NCBI RefSeq assembly: GCF_000970675.1 | Contig: NZ_LAJA01000005.1 | Location: 33,860-97,859 of the forward strand | Origin: Domibacillus tundrae | Lineage (GTDB): Bacteria; Bacillota; Bacilli; Bacillales; Domibacillaceae | Direction: 5' to 3' | DNA length: 64,000 nucleotides | Shown: piece by piece, positions 26,283 through 34,365 of the stretch | Layout of the letters: every line of letters starts with the position of its first letter | Position numbering within the stretch: the stretch's first letter is position 1 | The notes under the pieces: model-generated | The model's input: the letters and a program-made list of their open reading frames with translations, nothing else | What the model was told of the DNA's origin: nothing | Database searches by the model: none | Translations under genes and position numbers: made by a program

Positions 26283-27055
26283 GGTCATACGTATACGCCG
26301 CTGGAATCATCATTCAGTTTTTTACCGTTCTGCCGCTGCACCGGACATTGCCGATGGACAAAGCGGAATTGAAAGCGGTGCTGCATTTGTTTCCGCTGCT
26401 TGGGATCGTGAAAGGGCTGCTGTACGCCACTGTTTTTTGGGGCTTAATCGAATGGAGTCCATTTTCACCGCTATCGATTGCATTTCTTGTCTGGCTGCTT
26501 CCAATTATTTTGACGGGCGGCCTTCATTTGGATGGCTGGATGGACTGGGCGGACGCTCATTTTTCATACCGGGATAAAGAAAAGCGCCTGTCTATTTTAA
26601 ATGATCCGCGGGCTGGCGCGTTTGGGGTATTAGCACTCGTTATCCTGCTGACCGCTAAATTTATTTTTATATATGAAACCGTGCAGGCGGGCAGTTTGTA
26701 CACAGACATCATCGTCCTTATTCCGCTTTTTGCTCAAATACTAACCGGGCTGTTTTTACAATATGTGCCGCCAGCTAAAACGGAAGGGCTCTCTGCTTTT
26801 TTTCAAAAAGGTCATTCGAGGACATTGCCGTATGTTTACAGCTTTTTTCTCATAATCGCTGCGTTTTTTTACATATGGCAGCCGTTATTTTGGATCATGG
26901 CTGGCGCTTCATGGATGTATTTTGTGTTTGTTAAACAGGGGATGCAAAAAGAATTTGGCGGCACAACGGGTGACCTGCTCGGTGCGGCGCAGGAAGGGGC
27001 GGAGCTTTTACTATGGATGATTGTGTGGCTGTCGGTCTCTTTCGCCACGGGCTGA
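26279..27055 (+). CDS. cobS: Adenosylcobinamide-GDP ribazoletransferase (cobalamin synthase)
   Basis: The 258-residue integral membrane enzyme joins adenosylcobinamide-GDP with alpha-ribazole (or its phosphate) in the last assembly step. Conserved motifs are GGLHLDGWMDWADAHFS and ILNDPRAGAFG, with about six membrane helices and the C-terminal GGTTGDLLGA. It overlaps cobQ by 4 bases and cobC by 43 bases. Confidence 0.94.
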   Translation: MRSYVYAAGIIIQFFTVLPLHRTLPMDKAELKAVLHLFPLLGIVKGLLYATVFWGLIEWSPFSPLSIAFLVWLLPIILTGGLHLDGWMDWADAHFSYRDKEKRLSILNDPRAGAFGVLALVILLTAKFIFIYETVQAGSLYTDIIVLIPLFAQILTGLFLQYVPPAKTEGLSAFFQKGHSRTLPYVYSFFLIIAAFFYIWQPLFWIMAGASWMYFVFVKQGMQKEFGGTTGDLLGAAQEGAELLLWMIVWLSVSFATG

Positions 27056-27627
27056 CCGATGCAAACCAAAATCGGCAGTTTTGCGGCTGGACAGATGTGT
27101 CGGTCAATGGAGAAGGGATTGCGGCGCTCAAGCAGCTGTCGGTTCCAGACTACGATTGGATTGTGGCGAGTGATTTAACAAGATGTGTACAGACAGCAAA
27201 TGTTTTTTGGCCGCAAACTCATACAAAGTCCGAAAAGTTACGTGAGTTTCATTTCGGGGAATGGGAAAAGAAAGCCCACGCGGAACTTGAACAGTTGCCG
27301 GAATATATCGCTTGGCTTCACGATTATTCTCTTCAAGTACCCGGCGGCGATTCCTATGCGTCTTTTGCGAAACGGGTAGAAGACGGATTTCGAGATGTCT
27401 TAAAAACGATGGCGGATCAAAATATACGCCGGGCTGCTATTGTCACGCATGGCGGTGTTATCCGTCATCTGTTATCGGTATGGGCACCGGAAGCAAAATC
27501 GTTTGGGGATTGGTCGTCGGAAAATGGGCATGGGTATGAGCTGTCCGGTAGTCTTTCAGCACTAAGGAGGGGAGAACGATGCACTTCGTTACAGGCGGTG
27601 CCTTCAATGGCAAAAAAAAATGGGTAA
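27013..27627 (+). CDS. cobC: Alpha-ribazole phosphatase-type histidine phosphatase
   Basis: This 204-residue protein of the phosphoglycerate mutase-like family has the phospho-histidine motif LFRHGLTDANQNRQFCGWTD at the N-terminus, FGEWEKK, and the second His in IVTHGGVIRHLL. In cobalamin assembly CobC removes the phosphate from alpha-ribazole phosphate or adenosylcobalamin phosphate. Overlap with cobS (43 bases) and with the next gene (49 bases) marks it as a coupled operon member. The family is broad; the role rests on context. Confidence 0.88.
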   Translation: MDDCVAVGLFRHGLTDANQNRQFCGWTDVSVNGEGIAALKQLSVPDYDWIVASDLTRCVQTANVFWPQTHTKSEKLREFHFGEWEKKAHAELEQLPEYIAWLHDYSLQVPGGDSYASFAKRVEDGFRDVLKTMADQNIRRAAIVTHGGVIRHLLSVWAPEAKSFGDWSSENGHGYELSGSLSALRRGERCTSLQAVPSMAKKNG

Positions 27628-28004
27628 CACACTTTTACGGGCTGGATCACACGCCGCATCAATGGCATTCGTTTTATAATGAAAAAGAGGTCCCAGATTT
27701 CACGGAGAAGGTCGTTGTGCTCGAAGGAATTGAACGATATGTCCGGACGCTGCTCGAAAAAGCGGAGACACCGGCTGACGCCCGATTATTATTTAAAAAG
27801 AAATTAGCCCAGTGGCAGGCAGAAGACCGAACAATCGTTATGATCGGCACAGATATGATGAAAGGCATTGTGCCGATGAATGCCTTTGACCGGCATTTCC
27901 GCGATGCGGCCGGCTGGTGTTTTCAAGATGCAGCCGAAGCGGCAGAACGTGTGGATACGATTTGGTATGGGATTTCAGAAACGATAAAGGAGGAGAAAAA
28001 ATGA
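27579..28004 (+). CDS. Second, diverged CobU-like protein
   Basis: A 141-residue protein starting MHFVTGGAFNGKKKWV, a CobU-like N-terminus with a P-loop variant (GGAFNGKKKW). It later has VMIGTDMMKGIVPM, where CobU has its NEVG-type loop, and a CobU-like end (RVDTIWYGISETIK). It is about 40 residues shorter than CobU and lacks an obvious guanylylated histidine. It may be a specialised nucleotidyl enzyme, a regulator or an accessory subunit of CobU. It starts behind AAGGAGGGG inside cobC and overlaps the adenosyltransferase gene by 4 bases. Homologues in Bacillus cob operons exist; the function is not established. Confidence 0.7.
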   Translation: MHFVTGGAFNGKKKWVTHFYGLDHTPHQWHSFYNEKEVPDFTEKVVVLEGIERYVRTLLEKAETPADARLLFKKKLAQWQAEDRTIVMIGTDMMKGIVPMNAFDRHFRDAAGWCFQDAAEAAERVDTIWYGISETIKEEKK

Positions 28005-28588
28005 GACTATATACACGAACAGGCGACAAAGGTGAAACGAGCATTATTGGCGGACGCGTGGGAAAAGACGATATTCGCGTGGAAGCATACGGAACAGTGG
28101 ATGAACTAAATTCGGTCGTTGGGATGGCGATTACAGAGCTTGATCCGGCGAAATTTGGAGATGTTTTGTCCGATTTAGAGACGATTCAGCACGAATTATT
28201 CGACTGTGGCGGCGACCTTGCCACGATTAATGGCAAGCGCGGATTTAAGCTGCAGCAGGAATCGATTGATGAAATGGAAACGAAAATTGATGTATACATT
28301 CAGGAAGCGCCGGAGCTTGAACGGTTTATTTTGCCGGGCGGTTCAAAAGGGTCAGCTCATATTCACCTTGCACGGACAGTTGCGCGCCGGGCTGAGCGTC
28401 TTGTCGTTGCGTTAATGCGGACAGGGGAAGAAGTTCATCCGCTCACATTAAAATATTTAAACCGCTTGTCCGATTATTTCTTCGCAATTGCCCGCGTTGC
28501 TAACTTCCGTGAAGGTGTAAAGGATGTTGAATATGTACGCAGCGCGAACGTGTTTCGAGGCGGCAAACGGAAAGAGGACAACCAATGA
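28001..28588 (+). CDS. yvqK: Cob(I)alamin adenosyltransferase, PduO type
   Basis: The 195-residue protein transfers the adenosyl group of ATP to cob(I)alamin or cob(I)inamide. PduO-type motifs: MRLYTRTGDKGETSIIGG with the ATP-binding loop, VDELNSVVG, and RTVARRAERLVV, followed by YLNRLSDYFFAIAR. ATG 28001 has AGGAGG 7-8 bases upstream and overlaps the previous stop by 4 bases; the longer frame is a read-through. Adenosylation precedes CbiZ, CbiB and CobU action and gives the riboswitch ligand. Confidence 0.94.
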   Translation: MRLYTRTGDKGETSIIGGRVGKDDIRVEAYGTVDELNSVVGMAITELDPAKFGDVLSDLETIQHELFDCGGDLATINGKRGFKLQQESIDEMETKIDVYIQEAPELERFILPGGSKGSAHIHLARTVARRAERLVVALMRTGEEVHPLTLKYLNRLSDYFFAIARVANFREGVKDVEYVRSANVFRGGKRKEDNQ

Positions 28589-29073
28589 ATGTAAGAAAAA
28601 TAAGCTGGCTAGCGCTGTTTGTTGCGTTATCGGTTATAGGAGGCATGATCAAGGTGCCAGCGCCTATCTCAAGTGTAGCGCTTGATTCGTTTCCAGCACT
28701 TGTGGCTGCGGTTTTATTAGGACCGGCAGCAGGTGCGCTGACCGGCGCATTTGGCCACCTTGTTTCTGCGTTAATGGGCGGTTTCCCGATGGGACCTTTG
28801 CATATCATTGTCGCGATTGAAATGGCCGCGGTTATTTGGTTGTTCGGAAAGCTTTATACAGCAGGAAATAAATGGAGTGCGAGTCTTTTTTTCATTTTGT
28901 TAAATGGACTTGTATCTCCCGCGCCGTTTATTCTATTCCTGGGCATACCGTTTTACATAAGTGCTGTGCCGGCGATTACGATAGCGGCGGCTTTCAATGG
29001 AATTGCAGCTTATGTTCTGATCCCCCGTATTGCACCAGTGTTTGCCAAACGATATGGCCGTCTGCATGCGTGA
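28585..29073 (+). CDS. cblT: ECF transporter S component, probable alpha-ribazole transporter CblT
   Basis: A 162-residue membrane protein with about five to six helices and the N-terminal RKISWLALFVALSVIGG pattern of ECF S components. In Listeria and Geobacillus-like cob loci the S component next to an AIR-synthase-like kinase is CblT, which imports alpha-ribazole. The same pair occurs here, and no CobT or BluB gene is seen. It needs the shared EcfAA'T module from elsewhere in the genome. It overlaps yvqK by 4 bases. The substrate assignment is by neighbourhood. Confidence 0.82.
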   Translation: MNVRKISWLALFVALSVIGGMIKVPAPISSVALDSFPALVAAVLLGPAAGALTGAFGHLVSALMGGFPMGPLHIIVAIEMAAVIWLFGKLYTAGNKWSASLFFILLNGLVSPAPFILFLGIPFYISAVPAITIAAAFNGIAAYVLIPRIAPVFAKRYGRLHA

Positions 29074-29740
29074 TGTGATCCGGACGAACGGGCTGATCAT
29101 TGCCGCGGATAATAGCGGCTCAATAGGAGAGAAAGAGCAAGACGCTGTTCAGGCACCATACGAAGTGGTCGGCTATTTTTCCGCCCGGGTTGCGTTAATG
29201 GAGTGTATAGCCGCTGGAGGGGAGCCTTTTGCGGTGGTGCTGCAAAATTTTTCAGGTGAAGCGGCGTGGAAATCGTTGTATAAAGGAATTCAGAAAGCGG
29301 CCGCTGAACTTGGCTGTGAGCTGGAGCTGACCGGCAGCACCGAGTCGAATTTCACCATGCAACAGTCAGCATCCGGTGTTGTGGTTATTGGCCGGCACGT
29401 CCGTGATACCGATCGAATTGAACAGGGGCGGGCAAAATTCGGAATTGTCGGAAAACCGCTTGTTGGTTCTGAAGTGATGGCGCATCCGAATGACATCGCA
29501 CCACTTTCTGTTTTTCGGCAAATTGCTCATATGAATGGCGTATATGCGGTTCTCCCCGTCGGTTCTAAAGGGATCGCTTATGAACTGATGCAGCTTACTG
29601 GAAGAAGCGGACACTGCGAACTTGATATGACAAAATCTGCAGGGCCATCCACTTGTTTTATCGCAGCGGTCAATGAAGAAGTCTATAAACAAATAGAAGA
29701 AGTGACCGATCAGTTGTATTGGCTCAAGATGCATGAATAA
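29066..29740 (+). CDS. cblS: Alpha-ribazole kinase CblS (AIR synthase-related)
   Basis: The 224-residue protein resembles the N-terminal half of PurM/AIR synthase-like ATP-binding proteins (IIAADNSGSIGEK; VALMECIAAGGEPFAVVLQN). CblS phosphorylates imported alpha-ribazole to alpha-ribazole phosphate, bypassing CobT. The adjacent CblT-like transporter supports this. Start ATG 29066 overlaps cblT by 8 bases; ATG 29054 is possible and neither has a strong ribosome site, so coupling is likely. It is the last gene of the operon. Confidence 0.8.
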   Translation: MRDVIRTNGLIIAADNSGSIGEKEQDAVQAPYEVVGYFSARVALMECIAAGGEPFAVVLQNFSGEAAWKSLYKGIQKAAAELGCELELTGSTESNFTMQQSASGVVVIGRHVRDTDRIEQGRAKFGIVGKPLVGSEVMAHPNDIAPLSVFRQIAHMNGVYAVLPVGSKGIAYELMQLTGRSGHCELDMTKSAGPSTCFIAAVNEEVYKQIEEVTDQLYWLKMHE

Positions 29741-29747
29741 CTCTTAG

Positions 29748-29783
29748 TGCTCCACTGGCGTATGTGCCACGTGGAGTTTTTTG
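29748..29783 (+). terminator. Terminator of the cobalamin operon
   Basis: CTCCACTGGC (29750-29759) and GCCACGTGGAG (29766-29776) pair with one bulge, followed by six Ts. Confidence 0.85.
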
Positions 29784-29874
29784 CTTGTAAAATTAAGGAA
29801 TCTTCTTTTTGGAGATTCGATAGTAAGATAAAGATAGGAATAATGAAGGAAACGACAAAGGTGATGAGGACAGA

Positions 29875-30189
29875 ATGAACATACATCAGGGGATCCAATC
29901 AATTATTGATTCTTTTCACGATCAAATTGTAATCGTAGATAAACACGGCATGATCGCAGCAGTAAACAAAGCATGGGAAAAGTTTGGGTTAGAAAGCGGT
30001 CAATCCAGCTCTACAATAGGTACTAATTATCTAGCAGTATTGCATAACGAACAAAACAGCGAAGCGCTGCAGGCAATGCTGCGTATTCTTAATAAGAGAT
30101 CCTCCTATGAGGAACTGTCCTATCCATGCCATTCACCAAATGAAGAGCGCTGGTTTCAGATGGTTATTGGTGCTGCGCTGAAAAAATGA
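29875..30189 (+). CDS. Stand-alone PAS domain protein
   Basis: A 104-residue protein consisting of little more than one PAS fold (FHDQIVIVDKHGMIAAVNKAWEKF; IGTNYLAVLHNE). PAS domains bind small ligands or proteins. Similar sequences usually precede GGDEF or histidine kinase domains, but here the frame stops after the fold and no output domain follows. It may be a truncated sensor or a small partner protein. ATG 29875 has GATGAGGA upstream. The next gene starts 56 bases later with its own ribosome site. Confidence 0.7.
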   Translation: MNIHQGIQSIIDSFHDQIVIVDKHGMIAAVNKAWEKFGLESGQSSSTIGTNYLAVLHNEQNSEALQAMLRILNKRSSYEELSYPCHSPNEERWFQMVIGAALKK

Positions 30190-30245
30190 ATCCATTTGTC
30201 TCTGTTTTTCGTATACAAAGTATAGAACGAATAGGAGGAAATGAC

Positions 30246-30695
30246 ATGATCATAAAATGGACCGCAGCAGCTGGATTATCCGCCATTATTTTGAGTGGAT
30301 GCAGCTTGCTGGATGAAGCGAATAATACGTTGACATATGCAACTGATATGACAGAATTTTTAAATGAAACACAGCAATTTGCCACTGATATACCCGCTTT
30401 GCTTGAAAATGCCGCTTCGAATCCGGACATCATTCAAGACGTTCAAACTCAGCTTGAAAGCTTGCAGCAGGACATTGATGAAGTTCAGCAGATGGAGGCG
30501 CCGGTAATTGCAGAAGGCGTGCACGATAAGCTGCTTGATTACAGCACACAGCTTGAATCCGGCGTTAATGATGCGATGACCAAAATAGAAAATGGCGTGC
30601 TTGATCCAGCGGCTATTTTTGAAAACACAGAATTGATGCAAACGGTACAGGAACTGCAGCAGCTTCGGACGAAAATTGAACAGCTTGGACAATAA
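30246..30695 (+). CDS. Small lipoprotein (DUF6376-like)
   Basis: The protein has 149 residues from ATG 30246 behind AGGAGG. A short signal peptide ends in lipobox LSGC (Cys19), followed by a helical acidic domain rich in Q, E and L (ESLQQDIDEVQQME; LMQTVQELQQLRTKIEQL) that suggests a helical bundle. It should be anchored on the outer face of the membrane. It resembles the Bacillus DUF6376 lipoproteins; no function is known. It may be co-transcribed with the PAS gene. Confidence 0.75.
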   Translation: MIIKWTAAAGLSAIILSGCSLLDEANNTLTYATDMTEFLNETQQFATDIPALLENAASNPDIIQDVQTQLESLQQDIDEVQQMEAPVIAEGVHDKLLDYSTQLESGVNDAMTKIENGVLDPAAIFENTELMQTVQELQQLRTKIEQLGQ

Positions 30696-30731
30696 AACAG
30701 ACGCGGCAATCATAGCCGCATCTGTTTTTTT
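30696..30731 (+). terminator. Rho-independent terminator after the lipoprotein gene
   Basis: AACAGACGCGGC (30696-30707) with GCCGCATCTGTT (30715-30726), one mismatch, then a T run. Confidence 0.88.
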
Positions 30732-30847
30732 ATTTTCTCATCTTCATAAATTCCCGCTAAATAATGTTAGGAAATATAACATGAATCAAGAAACTTACGT
30801 TTGGATTTGCTAACTTAGAATAATAGATAGCAAGAGGAGGGAATTAG

Positions 30848-32914
30848 ATGAAAAAACAAAATGAAAATGTCGCTTTATTTTTAACGAGTATAACAATGGG
30901 ACTGAGTTTGTTTTCAACTACTGCGGGTGCCGAATTTTCCGATGTAGGAGGGAGCTTGGCAAAGGAAGTAACGGAAGCAAAAGAGCTAGGTTTAGTCAGT
31001 GGATACATAGACGGTACATTTAAGCCGAAACAGGCAGTTACACGAGGTGAATTTGCGCGTTTAGTTGTTACGGCTTATGAATCGATCAGCGATGAGAATT
31101 TGTCAGACGAAATGACTGGAAAATTCAAAGACGTATCTTCAACAAGCACATTGGGACCGTATATTTTAAAAGCAGCCGAGAAAGGATGGATTGCGGGGTT
31201 CAGTGATGGGACATTCCGTCCGAATGAGCCGGTTTTAAGAGAGCAAGCTGCACGTATATTAGCAGAAGCGGCAGATCTTGCTACCGAGTCAGAACCCTTT
31301 GATGATGTAGTAGATGGCAGCACATTTGCGGGCTCTATTGGTGCTGTAGAGAAAGTAGAATTAATGTATGGAGACACAAAGGGGAACTTCAATCCGAAAT
31401 TACATATTACGCGCGAACAGTCAGCAGCGACCATTCTAAGGCTGTTCCGTTATCTTGAAGAAGAAATGGTTGCTCATTTTGAAATTGAAGAAGCGACTAT
31501 ATTTGAAATGAGCGCTGCGATGGAAGAAGGGAAATTAAAATCTGAAGAGCTTGTGCGTTTTTATTTAGAGCGTATTGAAAAATTTGATCAGCAGGGACCG
31601 ATGATCAATTCAATGATTTCCTTGAATGAAGAAGCGATTGAAACAGCTAAACAATTGGATAAAGAACGGGCGGAAGGGAAAATTCGCGGCACGCTTCACG
31701 GCATTCCAATTGTCTTAAAAGATAATTACGATACCTTTGATATGCCAACAACCGCGGGCTCTCTTTCATTGGAAGGATCAATGGCACCGGATGATGCCTT
31801 TCAGACGGCAAAATTGCGCGCGGAAGGGGCTATTATTCTCGGAAAAGCAAATCTTCATGAATTTGCTTTTGGCTTCAACACATACAGCTCATTAGGCGGC
31901 CAGACATTAAATCCATATGATGTAACACGTTATCCTGGTGGTTCAAGCGGCGGAACAGGAGCAGCTGTCGCATCAAACTTCGCAGCTGTGGGACTGGGAA
32001 CAGATACAGGCGGATCTATTCGAATACCGGCTACATTTAATAGCTTAGTTGGGATTAGACCGACAATGGGTCTTGCCAGCCGAGATGGAATTATTCCACT
32101 GGCGTTAACACAAGACGTAGGCGGTCCATTAGCTAGAACAGTAGAAGATGCAGCTGTAGTTCTTGATGCCATTGCCGGTTATGATGAAGCGGACCCTGTC
32201 ACGGAAAAAGGAAATGGTCAAATTCCAGATAGCTATACAGACTATTTAGATAAAAATGGTCTTGAAGGTGCGCGAATTGGTGTCGTCAGAGCATTATTCG
32301 GTGAAGATGAACAAGTTATTGAGGCGACTGAACAGGCTATTGACGATATGGAAAGCTTAGGAGCAGAAGTCATTGATGTTACGATCCCTAATCTTGAAAC
32401 GATCATGGCATATCCAAGCTTAAGCTCGTATGAATTTAAATTTCAGTTAAATGATTATTTGGCATCCTTAGGGGAAAAGGCACCGGTAAAATCATTAAGT
32501 GACATAATTGTCAGTGGAAAGTATCATCCAAGTCTTGACTCAGCGCTAAAAGCACGTGAAGCAAAAGTTTCTTTAGATGATCCAGCTTATGTAGAGATTG
32601 TGACAAACCGTCCTAAAATTACAACGGAAAACTTGATGGAAGTGTATAACGGTCAGGATGTAGACGCGTTGATGTATCCGACGTCAACGATGCTGCCACA
32701 AAAAATTGGAGAGGACCAAGGAGCAGGAACGAACAATCGTTTAAGCCCGTTCTCCGGGTATCCAGCAATGTCTGTTCCAATTGGGTTTAGTGAAGAAGGA
32801 TTGCCAATTGGAATGGAACTTTTAGGAACAGCATTTAGTGAACCAACCTTGATTAAACTCGCGTATTCTTATCAAGAAGGAACGCATCATCGTCAATCAC
32901 CAGATTTTCAATAA
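30848..32914 (+). CDS. S-layer-anchored amidase: three SLH domains plus amidase signature domain
   Basis: A 688-residue exported protein. A signal peptide (about 1-28, cut near TTAGA) is followed by three SLH repeats (FSDVGGSLAKEVTEAKELGL; FKDVSS...; FDDVVD...) up to about residue 205, which bind pyruvylated cell-wall polymer. Then comes a full amidase signature domain: catalytic Lys in PIVLKDNYDT, the cis-Ser in GGSSGG, and the nucleophile Ser in GTDTGGSIR. These enzymes hydrolyse amides with a Ser-cisSer-Lys triad; GatA is the cytoplasmic relative. Anchoring to the wall points to an extracellular amide or peptide substrate, not tRNA. It is monocistronic. Its codon use looks more A+T rich than the cob operon. 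Confidence 0.9.
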   Translation: MKKQNENVALFLTSITMGLSLFSTTAGAEFSDVGGSLAKEVTEAKELGLVSGYIDGTFKPKQAVTRGEFARLVVTAYESISDENLSDEMTGKFKDVSSTSTLGPYILKAAEKGWIAGFSDGTFRPNEPVLREQAARILAEAADLATESEPFDDVVDGSTFAGSIGAVEKVELMYGDTKGNFNPKLHITREQSAATILRLFRYLEEEMVAHFEIEEATIFEMSAAMEEGKLKSEELVRFYLERIEKFDQQGPMINSMISLNEEAIETAKQLDKERAEGKIRGTLHGIPIVLKDNYDTFDMPTTAGSLSLEGSMAPDDAFQTAKLRAEGAIILGKANLHEFAFGFNTYSSLGGQTLNPYDVTRYPGGSSGGTGAAVASNFAAVGLGTDTGGSIRIPATFNSLVGIRPTMGLASRDGIIPLALTQDVGGPLARTVEDAAVVLDAIAGYDEADPVTEKGNGQIPDSYTDYLDKNGLEGARIGVVRALFGEDEQVIEATEQAIDDMESLGAEVIDVTIPNLETIMAYPSLSSYEFKFQLNDYLASLGEKAPVKSLSDIIVSGKYHPSLDSALKAREAKVSLDDPAYVEIVTNRPKITTENLMEVYNGQDVDALMYPTSTMLPQKIGEDQGAGTNNRLSPFSGYPAMSVPIGFSEEGLPIGMELLGTAFSEPTLIKLAYSYQEGTHHRQSPDFQ

Positions 32915-32945
32915 ACATAATTCGACCAGATTGTTAATAAAGAAC

Positions 32946-32987
32946 GCACAAAACCACGGAAATGATTTTATTCCCGTGGTTTTGTGC
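32946..32987. terminator. Bidirectional terminator
   Basis: A perfect 14-bp inverted repeat, GCACAAAACCACGG (32946-32959) with CCGTGGTTTTGTGC (32974-32987), stands between convergent genes. Confidence 0.88.
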
Positions 32988-33006
32988 TGAAAATGTAGTG
33001 AGCATC

Positions 33007-33651
33007 TTATAATACGTACAAAAAGACACTTAAAAAGTGAGACAGGCTGCCAAGTAAAATGAAAATGTGGAAAATTTCGTGAAAACCCATTTGCTTTATT
33101 TGCATCCAAGAAGGCTTCAGCGCGTAAATCACACCGCCGATTGTATATAAACCCCCACCAGCAACAAGCAAGACGAGTCCGCCAGTTTCGAGACTTCCCG
33201 CAAGCGGTGAAAAAACAAAAACAGCCATCCAGCCCATAAAAATATACAAAGCCGTCGACAGCCATCTCGGACAGTTAAACCAAACCATTTTAAAGGCAAT
33301 GCCCAGCAAGGCTATGAGTGATACGATAATAAAAAGTGTCCACCCGGTTTTATTATTCAAGCTGATTAAGCAAAAAGGTGTATACGATCCTGCAATCAAG
33401 ACGAAAATCATCGAGTGATCCAGCCGTCTGAAAAAAGCAATAACGGAATCACGGGCTATGACCGAATGGTAAAGAGTAGAAGCAGAGTATAAAAGAATTA
33501 AGCTGACACCAAAAATGCACACAGCGGTAATGGAAGCTGCTGAAGCGGCAGACCCAGCTTTGACAATCATGGCAACAAGCGCTGCAACAGACAAAATGGC
33601 ACCGGTCAAGTGAGTTAAAGCATTAATGGGTTCTCGGATGATTTGATTCAT
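33007..33651 (-). CDS. Hemolysin III family (PAQR-like) membrane protein
   Basis: A 214-residue protein with seven predicted membrane helices and the family motifs LYHS (STLYHS), RLDHSMIFVLIAGSYTPF and the C-terminal HEIFHIFILLGSLSHF. The conserved His and Asp residues are the metal site of the PAQR/alkaline ceramidase superfamily. Physiological function in bacteria is unsettled, and the hemolysin name is historical. It appears to be a single gene. Confidence 0.9.
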   Translation of the reverse strand: MNQIIREPINALTHLTGAILSVAALVAMIVKAGSAASAASITAVCIFGVSLILLYSASTLYHSVIARDSVIAFFRRLDHSMIFVLIAGSYTPFCLISLNNKTGWTLFIIVSLIALLGIAFKMVWFNCPRWLSTALYIFMGWMAVFVFSPLAGSLETGGLVLLVAGGGLYTIGGVIYALKPSWMQIKQMGFHEIFHIFILLGSLSHFLSVFLYVL

Positions 33652-33791
33652 GTAAATACCTCCAAGTTGACAAGTAGTTTTTATAACTACTTATTATGAT
33701 ATGTCCATAACCTGATATAGTCAAGTTTTACATGTAAACAATATTCCCCTATAATAAAAGGAACATAACTATGTGAAAAGCAGGTGTTTAT

Positions 33792-34343
33792 GTGGGGAAA
33801 TTGCCAGGCATTTTAAAAGAACTTCATCTTGATAACCAGCTGACACCGGATAACATACCAAATATTGACTTATACATGGACCAAGTTATTCAATTGTTTG
33901 AACACACATTTGAAAGTTCAACCCGAAATGCGGAAGAAAAAGTGCTGACGAAAACAATGATTAATAACTATGCAAAAGGAAAATTGTTATTTCCGATTAA
34001 GCAAAAAAAATACTCAAAAGAGCATTTGCTTTTGATCAGCCTCATTTATCAGCTGAAAGGAACACTGTCTATTAATGATATTAAAACGACATTGACAGAC
34101 ATTAATGAGCAAATCGACGATATTAATTTGGATTCATTTTATGAAGAATTTTTAACAGTAGCAGCCGATAATGTGGAACATGGGAAGAAGGATATCACTG
34201 AGCGCATAAATGAAATGACAGCAGATACTGATGAACTCAGTGATGTTCTACAAATTTTGGCACTCGTTCATATGAGCAATATATACCGGAAAGCAGCAGA
34301 AAAACTCGTTGATCAATTGGCAGAAAAAAAGAACCTCTCCTGA
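33792..34343 (+). CDS. DUF1836 domain protein, probable HTH-type regulator
   Basis: A 183-residue cytoplasmic protein from GTG 33792 (AGGTG a few bases upstream; no in-frame ATG nearby). The central part, TKTMINNYAKGKLLFPIKQKKYSKEHLLLI, resembles the MerR-like helix-turn-helix region seen in DUF1836 proteins, followed by a helical C-terminus. The role is unknown; a DNA-binding function is inferred from the fold. Confidence 0.75.
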   Translation: MGKLPGILKELHLDNQLTPDNIPNIDLYMDQVIQLFEHTFESSTRNAEEKVLTKTMINNYAKGKLLFPIKQKKYSKEHLLLISLIYQLKGTLSINDIKTTLTDINEQIDDINLDSFYEEFLTVAADNVEHGKKDITERINEMTADTDELSDVLQILALVHMSNIYRKAAEKLVDQLAEKKNLS

Positions 34344-34360
34344 AAAAAGAGGTTCTTTTT
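34326..34360. terminator. Bidirectional terminator
   Basis: AAAAAGAACCTCT (34326-34338) pairs with AGAGGTTCTTTTT (34348-34360). It overlaps the end of the DUF1836 gene and serves the convergent SDR gene. Confidence 0.88.
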
Positions 34361-34365
34361 GAGTT

